From Cladocopium goreaui (taxonomy: Eukaryota > Sar > Dinophyceae > Suessiales > Symbiodiniaceae): 64,000 nucleotides of DNA. This document shows positions 45,701 to 54,330 of the stretch, one piece after another. Position 1 is the stretch's first letter. Every line of letters starts with the position of its first letter. The stretch is from positions 1 through 64,000 of the forward strand of contig CAMXCT020006569.1 of NCBI GenBank assembly GCA_947184155.2. Direction: 5' to 3'. The position numbers and the translations under genes are program-made. Below the pieces are notes generated by a model. It did no database searches. It saw only the letters and a program-made list of their open reading frames with translations, and had not been told where the DNA came from.

Positions 45701-47594
45701 GAATGGGTTACGTGATGCTTCACTAGCATGGTTGCAGCTTTTGACATTTGCGGTTGAACATGTGTTGGAGCCATGTGTGTATGGTGGACAGATTGTGAAG
45801 GATGGTCATGAACTTGGATTTTGCTTGTGTGTGGTGTACGTTGATGACATCTTGTTGTTGTCGACCACTAAGGAAGCCGAGGAACATGTGGTTGCAACTT
45901 TGTCGTCTGTAGTGCCTGTGAAGACAACTGGAGAGATCGGAGAAGAGGGAGGATCCCTGACCTTTATTGGTCGTGTCATTCGAAGCGAAAGAGATTCCTC
46001 TGAGATCACTCGGGGTGTTGATCCAAATTATCTTGACTCTACGTTTCTGGACTATGGTGTTACCCGTGGGTCTGAGAATGTGCCTGACATTTCGGGACAT
46101 CTTGAGAAGACACTCACGGATAGCAACTTTCAGAAACCTTTGTCAGATGAAGCATACTCACGCTTCAGGAAGGCGTTGGGAAAATTGCTTTGGTTGTCAC
46201 AGGTGCGTCATGACTTGAAGACATGGATGTCTGTTCTTGGAATGCAGCAAGCGAAACCTATGCACGGGACAGAGCAAGCATTGAAAGCAGTCTTGAGATT
46301 CTTGTATGTTGACATGCATGCATGCTTGTGTTTACCGAGCAGAGATGAGACCATCATGAGTCAGGTTGACGATGCTCAACTGAGATCAGTCCATCTCCAC
46401 TCTTTCAGCGACGCTTCACATGCGCCGTATCGTTTCAACAACCGCAAAGGTGTTAGCGGTGGAGCTGTTTTCTTTGAGAGGTCTTTGGTAAGGTCTCTGA
46501 GCCGACAACAGCAAGCTTTGAGTCTGAGTTCATGTGAGGCAGAGCTCTATGGTTTGCAATCAGTGTGTCAAGAAAGTGTTGCGTTTGGAAGATTGGTTCA
46601 CCGTCTTCTTTTTGCACTTCATGAGATCGATGAGCCAGAAGAAGTTGTGATTTGGCTGGAGAGCGATTCAAGCTCCGCATTGCAACTTGTGAGGTCCATG
46701 GATGTGCCACGACGTTCGCGACACATTGAGATAAGATTGCATTGGTTGCGAGAGCAGATGAGAGAGGGTTTGTTGAAATTGAGACACAGGAGTGGTGTTG
46801 AAAATCCAGCAGATCTTTTCACTAAATGCTTGAGCGCTAAAGCTTTCTATAAACACCGTTATGCTCTTGGGATTGTTGTTCCAGATGGTTTGGCAGCTGA
46901 GTTAGCAGAACTTCGTGAGCTGTGTGTGTTGCAGCAAGTGTTGACTCAGGGTTCTTCAATTGCGATTGTGGAACTGTGTTGTTCGGAACATTCGAACTTG
47001 AGAAAGGTTTGTGAAGTTTCAAAGGTCCCATACATTGGTGTAGTTGCCAAGGTGCAGAGTTCTGGAACGTTGAGTCGTGTAGCTGTTAGCATCCGACAGT
47101 GGAAGAACTCGTCATGCCCACCTTGGGTGCATATTCATGCGTCGACTCCTTGTGGAAGTGGAAGTCCGCTTCGCAACTTCAATCAGGACTCAGTCACTGA
47201 GAAAGACCAGGAATGGGATGAGATCATCAACGCGATTGGTGGTTACTTCAAACATGCAGACTCATGTTCGTTTGAGCTTCCAGAACGAAATGCCATTTGG
47301 TCCCGACCTGAGACAGTGAATCTTTTGGAGAGTTTTGACATGAGGCATCAGGCTTTGGTGAGGTTGTGCAAGACTGGATGGCAGAACAAAGATGGTATTC
47401 CAATTTGGAAAACGTTGAAGTTTATTTCCAATTCGGCTTGGTTTGCATTAAATCTCCACTCCAAACTTTCCACATGTACATGTCAGACACACGCAGAACT
47501 TTATCAAATCAACTATGCTGAGACAGCGTTTTACAACCGAAAGTTGGCAAGATACATTTTGATTGAGGTCAAACATGCTTCGGAGAAGAAGTGA
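42720..47594 (+). CDS. pol: Copia Pol polyprotein with C-terminal extension
   Basis: The open frame begins after a stop at 42717-42719, one base ahead of the gag frame, so expression needs a +1 shift inside 42720-42769 or a separate start (first ATG 42729). Numbering from 42723, domains are as follows. Aspartic protease: LLDSGAS, Asp78. Integrase: HHCC-like zinc region (HRRQGHIPFNPNCLECAKGR) and catalytic triad Asp277, Asp346, Glu381 with D-35-E spacing. A proline/charge-rich linker, about residues 550-790. Reverse transcriptase: Asp953 in LDVSHAF and YVDD at 1039-1042. RNase H: SFSDAS, SSCEAEL, ESDSS and NPADLFTK. About 234 residues (1390-1623) follow RNase H, longer than typical copia. They contain IVELCC and HASTPCGSGSPLRN, discussed as a possible methyltransferase-like domain. 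No internal stops. Confidence 0.95.
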   Translation, partial: SLEMKLDLGSSLETRFVNEPSRDLCATVPMKIVLVRAHDWFDDHSEVSVEQQVEPYLKFLRPLLSQVADNTDASWWLLDSGASTSVLAESNLSAFRSVLQDSEGLGGYRAANGSSVNMSGTAEIGVQMHMSGPSGDDWCWKKARLNVLVGSIRHNILSITSLADSGWRFTQGPKGFDLFHEKLGMHCLDVAYFANCPWVRLYPDVGSSSAYRSDLTVSNTHDFSVAAVSGGDDSELARHRRQGHIPFNPNCLECAKGRSVFQHRRDKGDRKEVSIQADFAFLNTTGEIVADELAGSVKILVLTEMMSRCIGYVVVGEDVEAARRQIVVWLQHFVLTSKAVSIDVHTDSERAVGEIIGNSTGRYTFSIRRAAPQQHRPVGAAEKTARELKESFSVLRADLNAQGLDVTFSHENFVDVLTYLALCNNHFSTSRGSDRSPLEMVSGRKLSKPVCALFGAPVLAEIPDSIRQHSPLSTRNVECTFIHMGLERGPVVQGFIRVDGKAELMRFVARNIRAISPLRWDLNSGQGVLTQFDNGTVGSRPPIVNDSGTAPADMSQLPPEELRKLKGQSLPAPSQPKLVLPEPSSVKKKTGELRLAPAVQLARSNVVVTPQEVPAEPSRVSVTPSPTSPADTADVAIGSPESSERTSPDVSRFEPTRRCPACESGMEAPGIRHNKACKKRFSEFEEQRRKERRIEPEFSPESSVGVPQVQVPVEEVDDEEVVPTPESARRQPETQVEYTRRFKRKAETDREQLEREIREDSEELLQTNMDFDWFWVGSGEPVLVASLGTLEGPASFAPATSPEMLSGSLDSVCFNRGNEHDFVKMRLGGQDVLVWKPDSIIDDQSLQELDLEQGFKGMQEEVRNLEHCKTGRIITQSELDDMKKAVPNLRLIQSRWVAAYKSSERVRARIDAKDFNRGSPARSLGFSSPTPSIESVHLVLAMAATRKMLLRALDVSHAFMHSPLGTGVHVVLKMPLSISFPSGEATYYLLEKALNGLRDASLAWLQLLTFAVEHVLEPCVYGGQIVKDGHELGFCLCVVYVDDILLLSTTKEAEEHVVATLSSVVPVKTTGEIGEEGGSLTFIGRVIRSERDSSEITRGVDPNYLDSTFLDYGVTRGSENVPDISGHLEKTLTDSNFQKPLSDEAYSRFRKALGKLLWLSQVRHDLKTWMSVLGMQQAKPMHGTEQALKAVLRFLYVDMHACLCLPSRDETIMSQVDDAQLRSVHLHSFSDASHAPYRFNNRKGVSGGAVFFERSLVRSLSRQQQALSLSSCEAELYGLQSVCQESVAFGRLVHRLLFALHEIDEPEEVVIWLESDSSSALQLVRSMDVPRRSRHIEIRLHWLREQMREGLLKLRHRSGVENPADLFTKCLSAKAFYKHRYALGIVVPDGLAAELAELRELCVLQQVLTQGSSIAIVELCCSEHSNLRKVCEVSKVPYIGVVAKVQSSGTLSRVAVSIRQWKNSSCPPWVHIHASTPCGSGSPLRNFNQDSVTEKDQEWDEIINAIGGYFKHADSCSFELPERNAIWSRPETVNLLESFDMRHQALVRLCKTGWQNKDGIPIWKTLKFISNSAWFALNLHSKLSTCTCQTHAELYQINYAETAFYNRKLARYILIEVKHASEKK

Positions 47595-47914
47595 ACTTGC
47601 GTTTGAAAGGGGGACACTGTGAGAGACAGAAGTTTCATTTCGTTTTCCTGTTTTGCATGTTGTTTTAAACAAACGTTGCCAAAGACAGACAGGAGTTTTC
47701 ACAGTATTGCAGTTGAGCAGAGTTTTGTTACGCGATGCTGTAAGATGCAGTGCGTGCGCGATGCGAAACAATCTGAAGGGTCACTGTGCCTATCACGAAT
47801 GTGATGGCGGTTCGACACTTCGTTTCACGTTCTAGATTCTAGGTTGATTGCTCCTAAGAGTTTGGCCACGGTCTAGTGCTTTTTCACTACCGGACGCGGT
47901 TTGATTTTGCAGCC
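47595..47914 (+). other. Spacer between pol and the third ORF
   Basis: 320 bp without an open frame of note. It ends TTTGATTTTGCAG/CCATGG, a pyrimidine-rich AG acceptor directly before the next start codon, suitable for cis- or spliced-leader trans-splicing. That use is inference. Confidence 0.5.
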
Positions 47915-48418
47915 ATGGCGTCATCCAATTGGAGGATTGAGGATGAGAAGATGTTTCAACAGTTGGCACAGCGTCGTACTTCTCAGATGCCATTGCCGAC
48001 AGCTGAATCAAGTGGTGCAATGACCGATGCATCAAAGCGCAGATTTGAAGATGCAGAGTTTGAGGTCGACACAGAGTCAGATTGGGTGGTTGGAAGTAGT
48101 TTCATGGAGCCTGTGGGAGGCACCGAAGATTTGGCCACAAAGGCTTTGCTTCCAGCTGGTGTTACCAATATGGCTATGTGGGGAAAGACCAAGTTTGCAT
48201 TTGGAAAGTATGAGAAAGAGAAGATGAGTTACAAGACTGTCTTCGAGAAAGATCCCAGCTATGTTTCATGGTGTCGAAAGCATTTGACCAAAGACTCAGC
48301 GAAGGGTCCTGCCTTGGATTGGTCAAGGTACATTAAGGCCCGAGATTTGGTGGACTGCAAAGTGGCTAATGTGCCATTCTATGCAGGAACTACCTTGCGT
48401 CGAGAGTTTTGTGACTGA
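47915..48418 (+). CDS. Third copia ORF, exonuclease-X-C-terminal-like motif
   Basis: 167 residues from ATG 47915 in GCCATGG context; the frame is open further upstream, but this ATG follows the AG acceptor. The N-terminal half is polar and acidic (FEVDTESDWVVGS). The C-terminal half carries FAFGKYEKEKMSYKTVFEKD, then PSYVSWCRKHL. This resembles the FGKYKG-x-DP-Y-W pattern of the small domain found at the C-terminus of exonuclease X-like proteins and in DUF3820. From memory, dinoflagellate copia elements often carry such a segment. No catalytic exonuclease residues are present, so it is more likely a binding or accessory protein. It is inside the LTRs and intact, so it moves with the element. 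Confidence 0.7.
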   Translation: MASSNWRIEDEKMFQQLAQRRTSQMPLPTAESSGAMTDASKRRFEDAEFEVDTESDWVVGSSFMEPVGGTEDLATKALLPAGVTNMAMWGKTKFAFGKYEKEKMSYKTVFEKDPSYVSWCRKHLTKDSAKGPALDWSRYIKARDLVDCKVANVPFYAGTTLRREFCD

Positions 48419-48621
48419 TGACACTGTGATGGTGGTTGGATCTATACAGGATCTCATTCTATGTGGACAACTGTAGTTTGCAAGATTGTCGAACTGGATG
48501 AGTGGTCACTATGTAGCCCTTCGGCTAAGGGCATCCTTATGTATTTGCCTATCGACCTTGAGTTATATGTGCTGAAGTCTGGATGGGTTACAGCTTATAC
48601 CTATGGAATGGAGTTCATCTC
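48419..48621 (+). other. Region between third ORF and polypurine tract
   Basis: About 200 bp; no further gene seen. It lies inside the element and would be its 3' untranslated region. Confidence 0.5.
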
Positions 48622-48630
48622 AAAAGGGGG
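48622..48630 (+). promoter_or_regulatory. Polypurine tract
   Basis: AAAAGGGGG immediately before the 3' LTR TG: the plus-strand priming site of LTR elements. Confidence 0.9.
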
Positions 48631-49466
48631 TGTGAAATTTTGACATCTGTGGTGAGATGAATCCATTGGATATTTTCTGCATTGGAGGAAGTGAATTTGT
48701 TTTTCACCTTGATGGTGAGATCAACCGTGATGGTTGACATTGTATTTGCACGTTTCGTATACTGCACGTTTTATTGGAGATGACGAAACCCAACAACAAT
48801 ATGTTTTTCGTCTTCTTTGAGTACTTTGATTGTACGGAGAACACAGTGAGGATTTGAATTTGTATAGTGACATGGAAAATCAAACCATTTTCCATATCTT
48901 TCACTTTAGTTTTCGTCGACGAAGACCACGAAGTGCACGAAGGAATCGTGAGAAGATCGTAGAATTCATTTTTGTGACTTCGGAAGAAGGAACTTTGTTT
49001 GACATTGATCGGAGAAGTTTAGTTTGTTTTGTCTCTCAATGATGATAGCGAGAGCAACGTTCTGAAAGGCATTCAGAACTGGAGTTGCTAAAAGATCTGA
49101 GGGAGACATCATAGAACATGTTTTGGTGCTTGAAATGTTTCAACAGTTTTCAAACACTCAAACTTATTTAAACAAACAAACCATGTCTTGATGTAAAGAC
49201 TTTTTGTGACGACATGTGTTTTTGATCGCTTTTGTGAAGTTGGCAGAAAGATGCTAGCTGGCGACTCCGCATCTGTTTTGTGTCAAGGAGTGACACACCA
49301 ACAAGAACCATAGCGACATGAGCAGACATTTCTCTTGTGTGTTGTGGTAAGAGTGGCTGAGCTCTGGGATCGGTTGACTTGGTTGCGTGGACGGTCTTAG
49401 TTTGTTAAGGACGACGTCCTGGACGCTGACCCAAGTAGAGGTTTCGAAGGCCTGTAGCCTTCTGCA
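48631..49466 (+). repeat. Copia 3' LTR
   Basis: 836 bp, TG...CA, followed by the target duplication GCCTC at 49467-49471. Confidence 0.97.
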
Positions 49467-49471
49467 GCCTC

Positions 49472-50582
49472 CGGCGAGAGACTATCAAAAATACAGATTC
49501 CAGAAGCGCGATTGGGGTCAAATCTATTCGTCCCACCTGGTTCGAGGACACAGCAGCCACCAGGGGACCAGCATCAGGCTCAGCGCAGGGACCACCCGAA
49601 CGCACGGCCTAAGGCTAATGATTAAAGAGGAAGCACTGCCCCTCCGAGACCAGCCTAATTTCCCAGCCTTGACAGAACTCGCAAAGCGAGGATTACTATC
49701 TGCTGAAACATGGCACTGCAACCGACTGCGCGTCAGCCTCAAGACCTCGATTGACGTACCAATGCTGGGCACGGTAATTGAGCAAAATGGCGATGGACTT
49801 CTTGAAGAATCACATATGCCAGTAGGATGGCCCTTGCACATCGATGGAGCTGTTAGGCAGCGATGCATTCACCGCGACACAACCTTGCAAGAACAGATGA
49901 TCTGCTTAGCGAATATGACATGAAAAGGGATCTAGTTGAAATCAACCGCAAGGCACCCCAATGGGCGCATAAAGCAGTCTGGAACAAATGGTACATGGAA
50001 CCAAAAGCAGGCTTCACTTTGAACCGAATGTGGGCGGACTCCGAACCAGATATTACACAGAAGACGTCACGCTCGAATGAAGTAAGAGACAGTGACCTCC
50101 GCCGAGTTGCATCAGCTGTAGCCACCCTACCGACTTCAGAGATGCCCGACAGTGCTTTCCTCAAGGCACTAGGCACCCCAGGAGTCCAGACTGTCCCGTC
50201 GCAAACAGGATCGCTAGCACAAAGGGCCATCGAAGAATGGGAACGGTGCATATGTGAAAACAAAGCTGTGGCAATCTTGAACAGAATGCAAGAAGGCAAA
50301 ACGGCCCTCATCAAGAAAGATGGAGGAGAAATGCTCATTGCCATTGTACTTGATAAGCCGCTCGCAGAAGCCCAAGCGTTAGTGGATGACCCCGATGCAT
50401 TTATTCGAGAAATTACGAAGATCATGCAAGACAAACATGCCCATCCGGTCATCGCGCAAATGATCCACCCTGATGTACGAGACGACTTGCCACCTTCGGA
50501 GTGCGCAACTGGCTCATCAGAAAGCCAAAGCAGCCGTACTGCAACGACGCACCTTGCACAGTCGCAAACGAGATTCCAATAA
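49472..50582 (+). pseudogene. Copy A: ORF2 C-terminus fused to ORF3
   Basis: Resumes with RRETIKNTDSRSAIGVKSIR, then PTWFEDTAA, matching RRETIKV...GVKSLRPTWFEDE in copy B. After a stop near 49610 and a frame change, it continues with LTELAKRGLLSAETWHCNR and TVIEQNGDGLLEESHMPVGW. A shift near 49875 leads into a clean frame (49863-50582) reading DMKRDLVEIN, WYMEPKAGF, then CENKAVAILNRMQEGKTALI and MIHPDVRDDLPPSE. In this copy the stretch corresponding to the ORF2-ORF3 border of copy B is one uninterrupted frame, so ORF2 and ORF3 were one protein ancestrally. Confidence 0.8.
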
Positions 50583-50756
50583 GAACTAGCCGCCAACATG
50601 GGATACGCATGGCTGGTTAGTATGTCCCTAGCCAACATTCGCATTTGTTGTGAGTAATGTGGTGGGTTGGTGGTCACTAACTGACATAAGGGTGAGGGGA
50701 GTGGGGAGTAAGAGGTAGGGAGGTACTAGTACTAACAAAACTAGTAGCTTCTAGTA
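50583..50756 (+). other. Intergenic spacer, copy A
   Basis: Contains GCCAACATGGGATACGCATG-GCTGG, related to two repeats after ORF3 in copy B (56705 and 56790). Ends CTAGTATAGGACGATG, shared with 58195. Confidence 0.5.
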
Positions 50757-51243
50757 TAGGACGATGTCAAAGTACATCAAGCCATGGAGCCCGTTGCCGT
50801 TTGCCTAGACTTCAAACCAGCATTTTGACCTGCCAAATGCGACTCTGAGGCGCATGGAGACAGACCAGCTGGATGATTCGACACACCTGCCGCAAACACC
50901 AACGGGTCACAGTGAAGCATGCAACCTCCTTCTTCTTCAAGAATATGTTCGTAACGTTTCCCGTGCACAACAAATACTCGAACAAACATCTGCTTCTTTG
51001 CAGAGCACAGAAATTTTAACAGGGATTTTCAGCGAACATGATCTACGAACGCTGCGCACAGCTTGCCAATGCCTGAACAGCCTTCGTATCCGAGTTGAAG
51101 CCAGAGCGAACACAGTGGAGCGGGCAGTGATAGAGCAACAACTGCAGTTTATGCAAACAAGAGTGCAGCCAGTTCCTACCGAAGACCTCCACACAGCTGA
51201 TACGAGCTGCCCGTCCAGAACTTCTGCCGACCACTTTACTTGA
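50757..51243 (+). pseudogene. Copy A: ORFa, decayed
   Basis: Starts GACGATGTCAAAGTACATC, identical to the start of ORFa in copy B, but the ATG frame (MSKYIKPWSP) closes after 14 codons. A second frame, 50854-51243, is open for 129 codons, with DLRTLRTACQCLNSLRIRVE and a following Glu/Gln-rich helix. These parallel the helical pattern of ORFa B (LENATRQLRQLSCILD). Divergence is high; homology rests mainly on position and flanks. Confidence 0.5.
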
Positions 51244-51689
51244 CGAGATCGTCCATGCTGGCAAACCCAGCGCTTACAAGCCGGCATTAACGCTATCGAG
51301 TTAGCGAACATCGCTATCTCGATCGCATAGGACACAGCTTTGGAAGCAATCCGCAGTTTCTTGACAACCCATTACCCTTTACGGCCCTAGCAGAATAGTT
51401 GCCAATGTACGAAGTGCAACCGCACATTACTCCCAAGTGATGATTTAAAGCACTGCAGTCTTTGCCAACTGATGAGGCAAGCACTCATTTAGTCGACCTC
51501 GGACCTTGTTAGCTCTCCAATGATGCTGATGCTAGGAAAAGATCTACTGAGAGGATTCTGAGAGGGCTGTGAGTGCCGCGATAGACACCCTTACTCACTT
51601 CTCACCCTAGTTCTGGTTCACTTTCTGTTTCACCCTGCGTTGTTTCACCTTTCCAGTTACCACACGGCATAGGCGTTGCTGGTAACTGG
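51244..51689 (+). other. Region between ORFa and R2, copy A
   Basis: Aligns with 58730-58924 at CTTCTCACCCTAG, TTCACCCTG and CACCTTTCCA. No gene. Confidence 0.5.
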
Positions 51690-51885
51690 ATTGCAGACCT
51701 GTGAGTTTTCATGCCTGTACGGCTTGCTCTATGTGATCTCGGGGCTCCTGGCTGGGGGGAGCCCTGGTTTCCGCATAGCGCTGTGTTGCTTTACTCTCAC
51801 AACCTGGTATGGCGATGTTGGTGATGTTCCTCTGGTCTTTTGTTTGGTTTACTGCCATACCCAATATAGGGATGATACAATGTTA
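51690..51885 (+). repeat. R2 module, copy 2
   Basis: Shares CGGGGCTCCTGGCTGGGGGG, AGCCCTGGTTTCCGC and GATGATACAATG with copy 3. Interrupted at the TA of ATGTTA by the following element; the broken sequence resumes at 52453 with TATCACTCC. Confidence 0.75.
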
Positions 51886-52452
51886 TTGTGACGGAGTCAA
51901 AGTTAGAATGAGTCCCGGTTTTCCAAAAAAAAGGATTCGTGCACTTAGAATGAGGTGAAAAACACCCTCAGTTAGAATGAGGGCGGCCTTCCAACCTTCA
52001 AATCAAATCATAAATCTATCTTAAACCATCCAAAATCCAGTAAAAGGAAATAATTTCCAATGCAAATGGTGGTAGTAATGACGAAGTGATTAGATCAGGT
52101 GATTTGGATGATGTGATGATGATGGTCGTGTTTATGAATCATCCTAGGCGGAAGGGTATGGGTGGCATGGACTAAACGACACTTTTCTGGAAGAATCTAA
52201 CGGATTGGGACTGTGTAACGGTTTCGGCATCTGTTTGGTCGTCATTCTATCTGTGGTGGCCAAAATGTAGAGTTCCCCACACATGCCGCAAAGTCAGAGC
52301 CTAAAGCGCAAAAACGACGTCATTCTAACTGTGGTGATAAATGGAAAAACCGGGTGCCTTCACTTAGAATGAGGGGTTTTGCCTTGCATTTGGCCAAAAA
52401 ACAAATCATAGCGGTTTTCCAAACGCTCATTCTATCTTTCCCGCGGTCACTA
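51886..52452. mobile_element. 567-bp TA-flanked inverted-repeat element
   Basis: Ends TTGTGACGG...AGTTAGAATGAG and, in reverse complement, TAGTGACCG...AGATAGAATGAG. The TIR is imperfect, about 27 bp. TA flanks both sides (51884-51885 and 52453-52454). The empty site is seen in R2 copy 3 (GATGATACAATGCTATCACC). Inside, TTAGAATGAG occurs repeatedly near the left end and its complement near the right, i.e. subterminal transposase-binding-like repeats. No ORF, so non-autonomous. Confidence 0.8.
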
Positions 52453-52771
52453 TATCACTCCTCACCATCTATTTGACGTTGCTGAACTGGCCAGCCGATC
52501 ACTTTCTCTCTCGTGTGTTTTTGGTTTTGTTTGTTTTTTGGGTTTGGGTTGTGTTTTGTGTTTTGTTTGGTGTTTTTTTGCGGTTTCTTTGCTTCTTTTG
52601 GATTGTGACGGCTCCTTGGACTATGTATCGGTCCTCGCCAGCTCATCTTTTTGAGGCTTTCGACGAATAGCCTACGTCAATGCATTAATTAGTCAATTCA
52701 CATTTTTGCAACATGCAATTGAACGTATTAAACGACCTGGCGGAAGCCAAGAGGCGTTGGACGGAAAAAAA
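52453..52771 (+). repeat. R1 module, first (older) copy
   Basis: Follows R2 as in the 58925-59471 copy. A T/G-rich tract, then GGTCCTCGCCAGCTC, GCATTAATTAGTCAATT, AACGACCTGGCGGAAGCCAA and GCGTTGGACGG with seven A. Diverged from the other copies. Confidence 0.75.
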
Positions 52772-53105
52772 TCTTTAAGTTACCGGAGTCGTTAACTGTG
52801 CAGCTGATCACCCTGCCCTTTTTGGTTTGTCTTGTTGTTTGTTTGTTTGTTTGTTTTGTGTTTGCTTTTGCTTTGGTTGGTTTTCTGTCTTGTTTCTTTG
52901 TTTTGTTTGTGTTTGTTTCTGTTGGCATCGTGACAGCTTATAGGACTTTGTACTGGTCCTACCTCAGTGAGTTCACTTTTGAAGTCCACCATCGTAAAGA
53001 TGGATGACGTGTTTGCATGAATTAATCAAATTTGCTAATATGCAACTGGCTTACAGGCATGATGAACGACCTGGCGAGAGCTATAAGGCGTTGGACGGAA
53101 AAAAA
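52772..53105 (+). repeat. R1 module, second (young) copy
   Basis: Begins TCTTTAAGTTACCGGAGTCG right after the A-tract of the older copy and ends GCGTTGGACGG plus seven A. It is nearly identical to 59139-59471 over its first 170 bp, including the (TTTG)n tract. The last 47 bases before the A-tract carry ATGATGAACGACCTGGCG, the apparent start of ORF1. Confidence 0.8.
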
Positions 53106-54105
53106 TGGAGAACTTGCACGGGCTGCGCCCCGCGCCAAGCGATCACGACAACTTCTGCTTGCCAAGAAACATGGCCTTCGTAGTAATAGAACGTACTTCA
53201 TGCCATCCAACTTAGCTGAAGCCATGATTAAGCTATTGGAGGACACTGCCAATGAGGGTCTCACCCTTGCCAAAGACATCTTAGCAAGAGGAGAACACAT
53301 ATTGGGCAATATGTGGACCGGCCAGCTGACCCAACCAGCTGCCGAGGATCTCAACACGCTCAACGCAATCCTCCCTGGCCTGGTTGCCCAATTCCGCACA
53401 GCCACAGCAAGTGAAGTAGCGCTCCTTCCCCAACTGGTTGACCATGAACTGCTGGAAGGCACCACCGTCAACTTCTCGCGCTCACTAATACGTCTTGCCT
53501 GGATGCTGCAACATGCTGAGACGATCCTACCAATGGCCGGAGAAATCCAAGCGGATCTAAATTGCCATACTGCCGGAGTCAGCGACTCTCATGCCTGGGG
53601 ACTCATGTTGCCATCCAGTTCACGTGTCAGCCCGATTACGTACCATTCGGTTGTCGCAGTCAGGTACCCCGGACTGTGTCGATTTATGAATGGCCGCTGG
53701 GAACTTGGCAGCTTTGCGTCTGGTGGCATCCCTAGCAGACCCCCTGGCTACCAATTCGTGCTCTGGGACACAAATGCCAAGATCAATGGACTTGTGGCTG
53801 CTGACATGGACACATTGGTGTCCTATGTGCTGGCGAGCTTCTCCACTAGCACTGGATTCTCCGATGGACTCTTCGTGATGACAACAGCCACGGACCACAA
53901 GAACAACCTCAACCGCTCGACTATTAAGAAAAATTTCTCCAAAACCCTTCGGGTGGAGACCATTGCTAACTCGGCAGGAGGCACTGCTGCAGTAGCTATG
54001 GTCGCTCAACCTAGCACAGGCTTCCTTAATGGACGATTTCTGCCAGATGGCTCCCCTATACTGATGACACTGAGGACTGCCTGGGACGCATCACGGTTGG
54101 ATTGA
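53059..54105 (+). CDS. Copy B ORF1: conserved protein of an unrecognised element family
   Basis: 348 residues from the first of two adjacent ATGs (53059, 53062). The first 15 residues, MMNDLARAIRRWTEK, are encoded by the end of R1, and the rest by unit B. The N-terminal half is helical (LAEAMIKLLEDTANEGLTLA, LNAILPGLVAQF). The C-terminal half looks globular, beta-rich and Gly/aromatic-rich (MNGRWELGSFASGGIPSRPP, YQFVLWDTNAK). No signal peptide, no membrane segment, no motif I can name. The end overlaps the next frame by 4 bases. Copy A lacks all but the last residues. Function unknown; a structural (capsid-like) role is only a guess from the fold pattern and mobile context. Confidence 0.7.
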   Translation: MMNDLARAIRRWTEKNGELARAAPRAKRSRQLLLAKKHGLRSNRTYFMPSNLAEAMIKLLEDTANEGLTLAKDILARGEHILGNMWTGQLTQPAAEDLNTLNAILPGLVAQFRTATASEVALLPQLVDHELLEGTTVNFSRSLIRLAWMLQHAETILPMAGEIQADLNCHTAGVSDSHAWGLMLPSSSRVSPITYHSVVAVRYPGLCRFMNGRWELGSFASGGIPSRPPGYQFVLWDTNAKINGLVAADMDTLVSYVLASFSTSTGFSDGLFVMTTATDHKNNLNRSTIKKNFSKTLRVETIANSAGGTAAVAMVAQPSTGFLNGRFLPDGSPILMTLRTAWDASRLD

Positions 54106-54330
54106 CAAGGTCCAAGTCCCTTACCATAATTGTCTCCCCACTGGACATGATGGGGTTAATAGGAATGGCACAAGTGCTGGCAACATTGGCATATGGTATT
54201 AAAGGACTACGAAGAGGGGATTCCACGTGGGATTGGCCATCCTTTGATGACGATCCGCAGCAGGCTAATGAGAGCCAAATGGAAAGATGGTCCCTCAATC
54301 AGGCCCCTCATGGACCGTCCCCCCACTTGC
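54102..54330 (+). CDS. Copy B: ORF1-ORF2 linker frame
   Basis: Open frame shifted relative to ORF1, reading SLTIIVSPLDMMGLIGMAQV, then YGIKGLRRGDSTWDWPSFD and QMERWSLNQAP. The match to copy A (TWDWPSF, RWSLN) shows it is genuine coding sequence joining ORF1 to ORF2. Two 1-base shifts, near 54100 and 54310, separate it from its neighbours. The frame is open to 54368. Confidence 0.6.

Larger units (their letters stand above)
39424..49466 (+). mobile_element. Complete Ty1/copia LTR retrotransposon (10,043 bp)
   Basis: The order is 5' LTR (835 bp), primer-binding site, gag, pol (protease, integrase, reverse transcriptase, RNase H, tail), a third small ORF, polypurine tract and 3' LTR (836 bp). 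Integrase precedes reverse transcriptase, which defines the copia order. LTRs start TGTGAA and end TTCTGCA, and the five flanking bases GCCTC (39419-39423 and 49467-49471) are duplicated. The LTRs differ by three substitutions (near 39962, 40049 and 40143) and one 1-base indel, about 0.4 per cent, so insertion was recent. gag and pol are free of internal stops, so the copy may be competent. It interrupts ORF2 of copy A. Confidence 0.97.
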
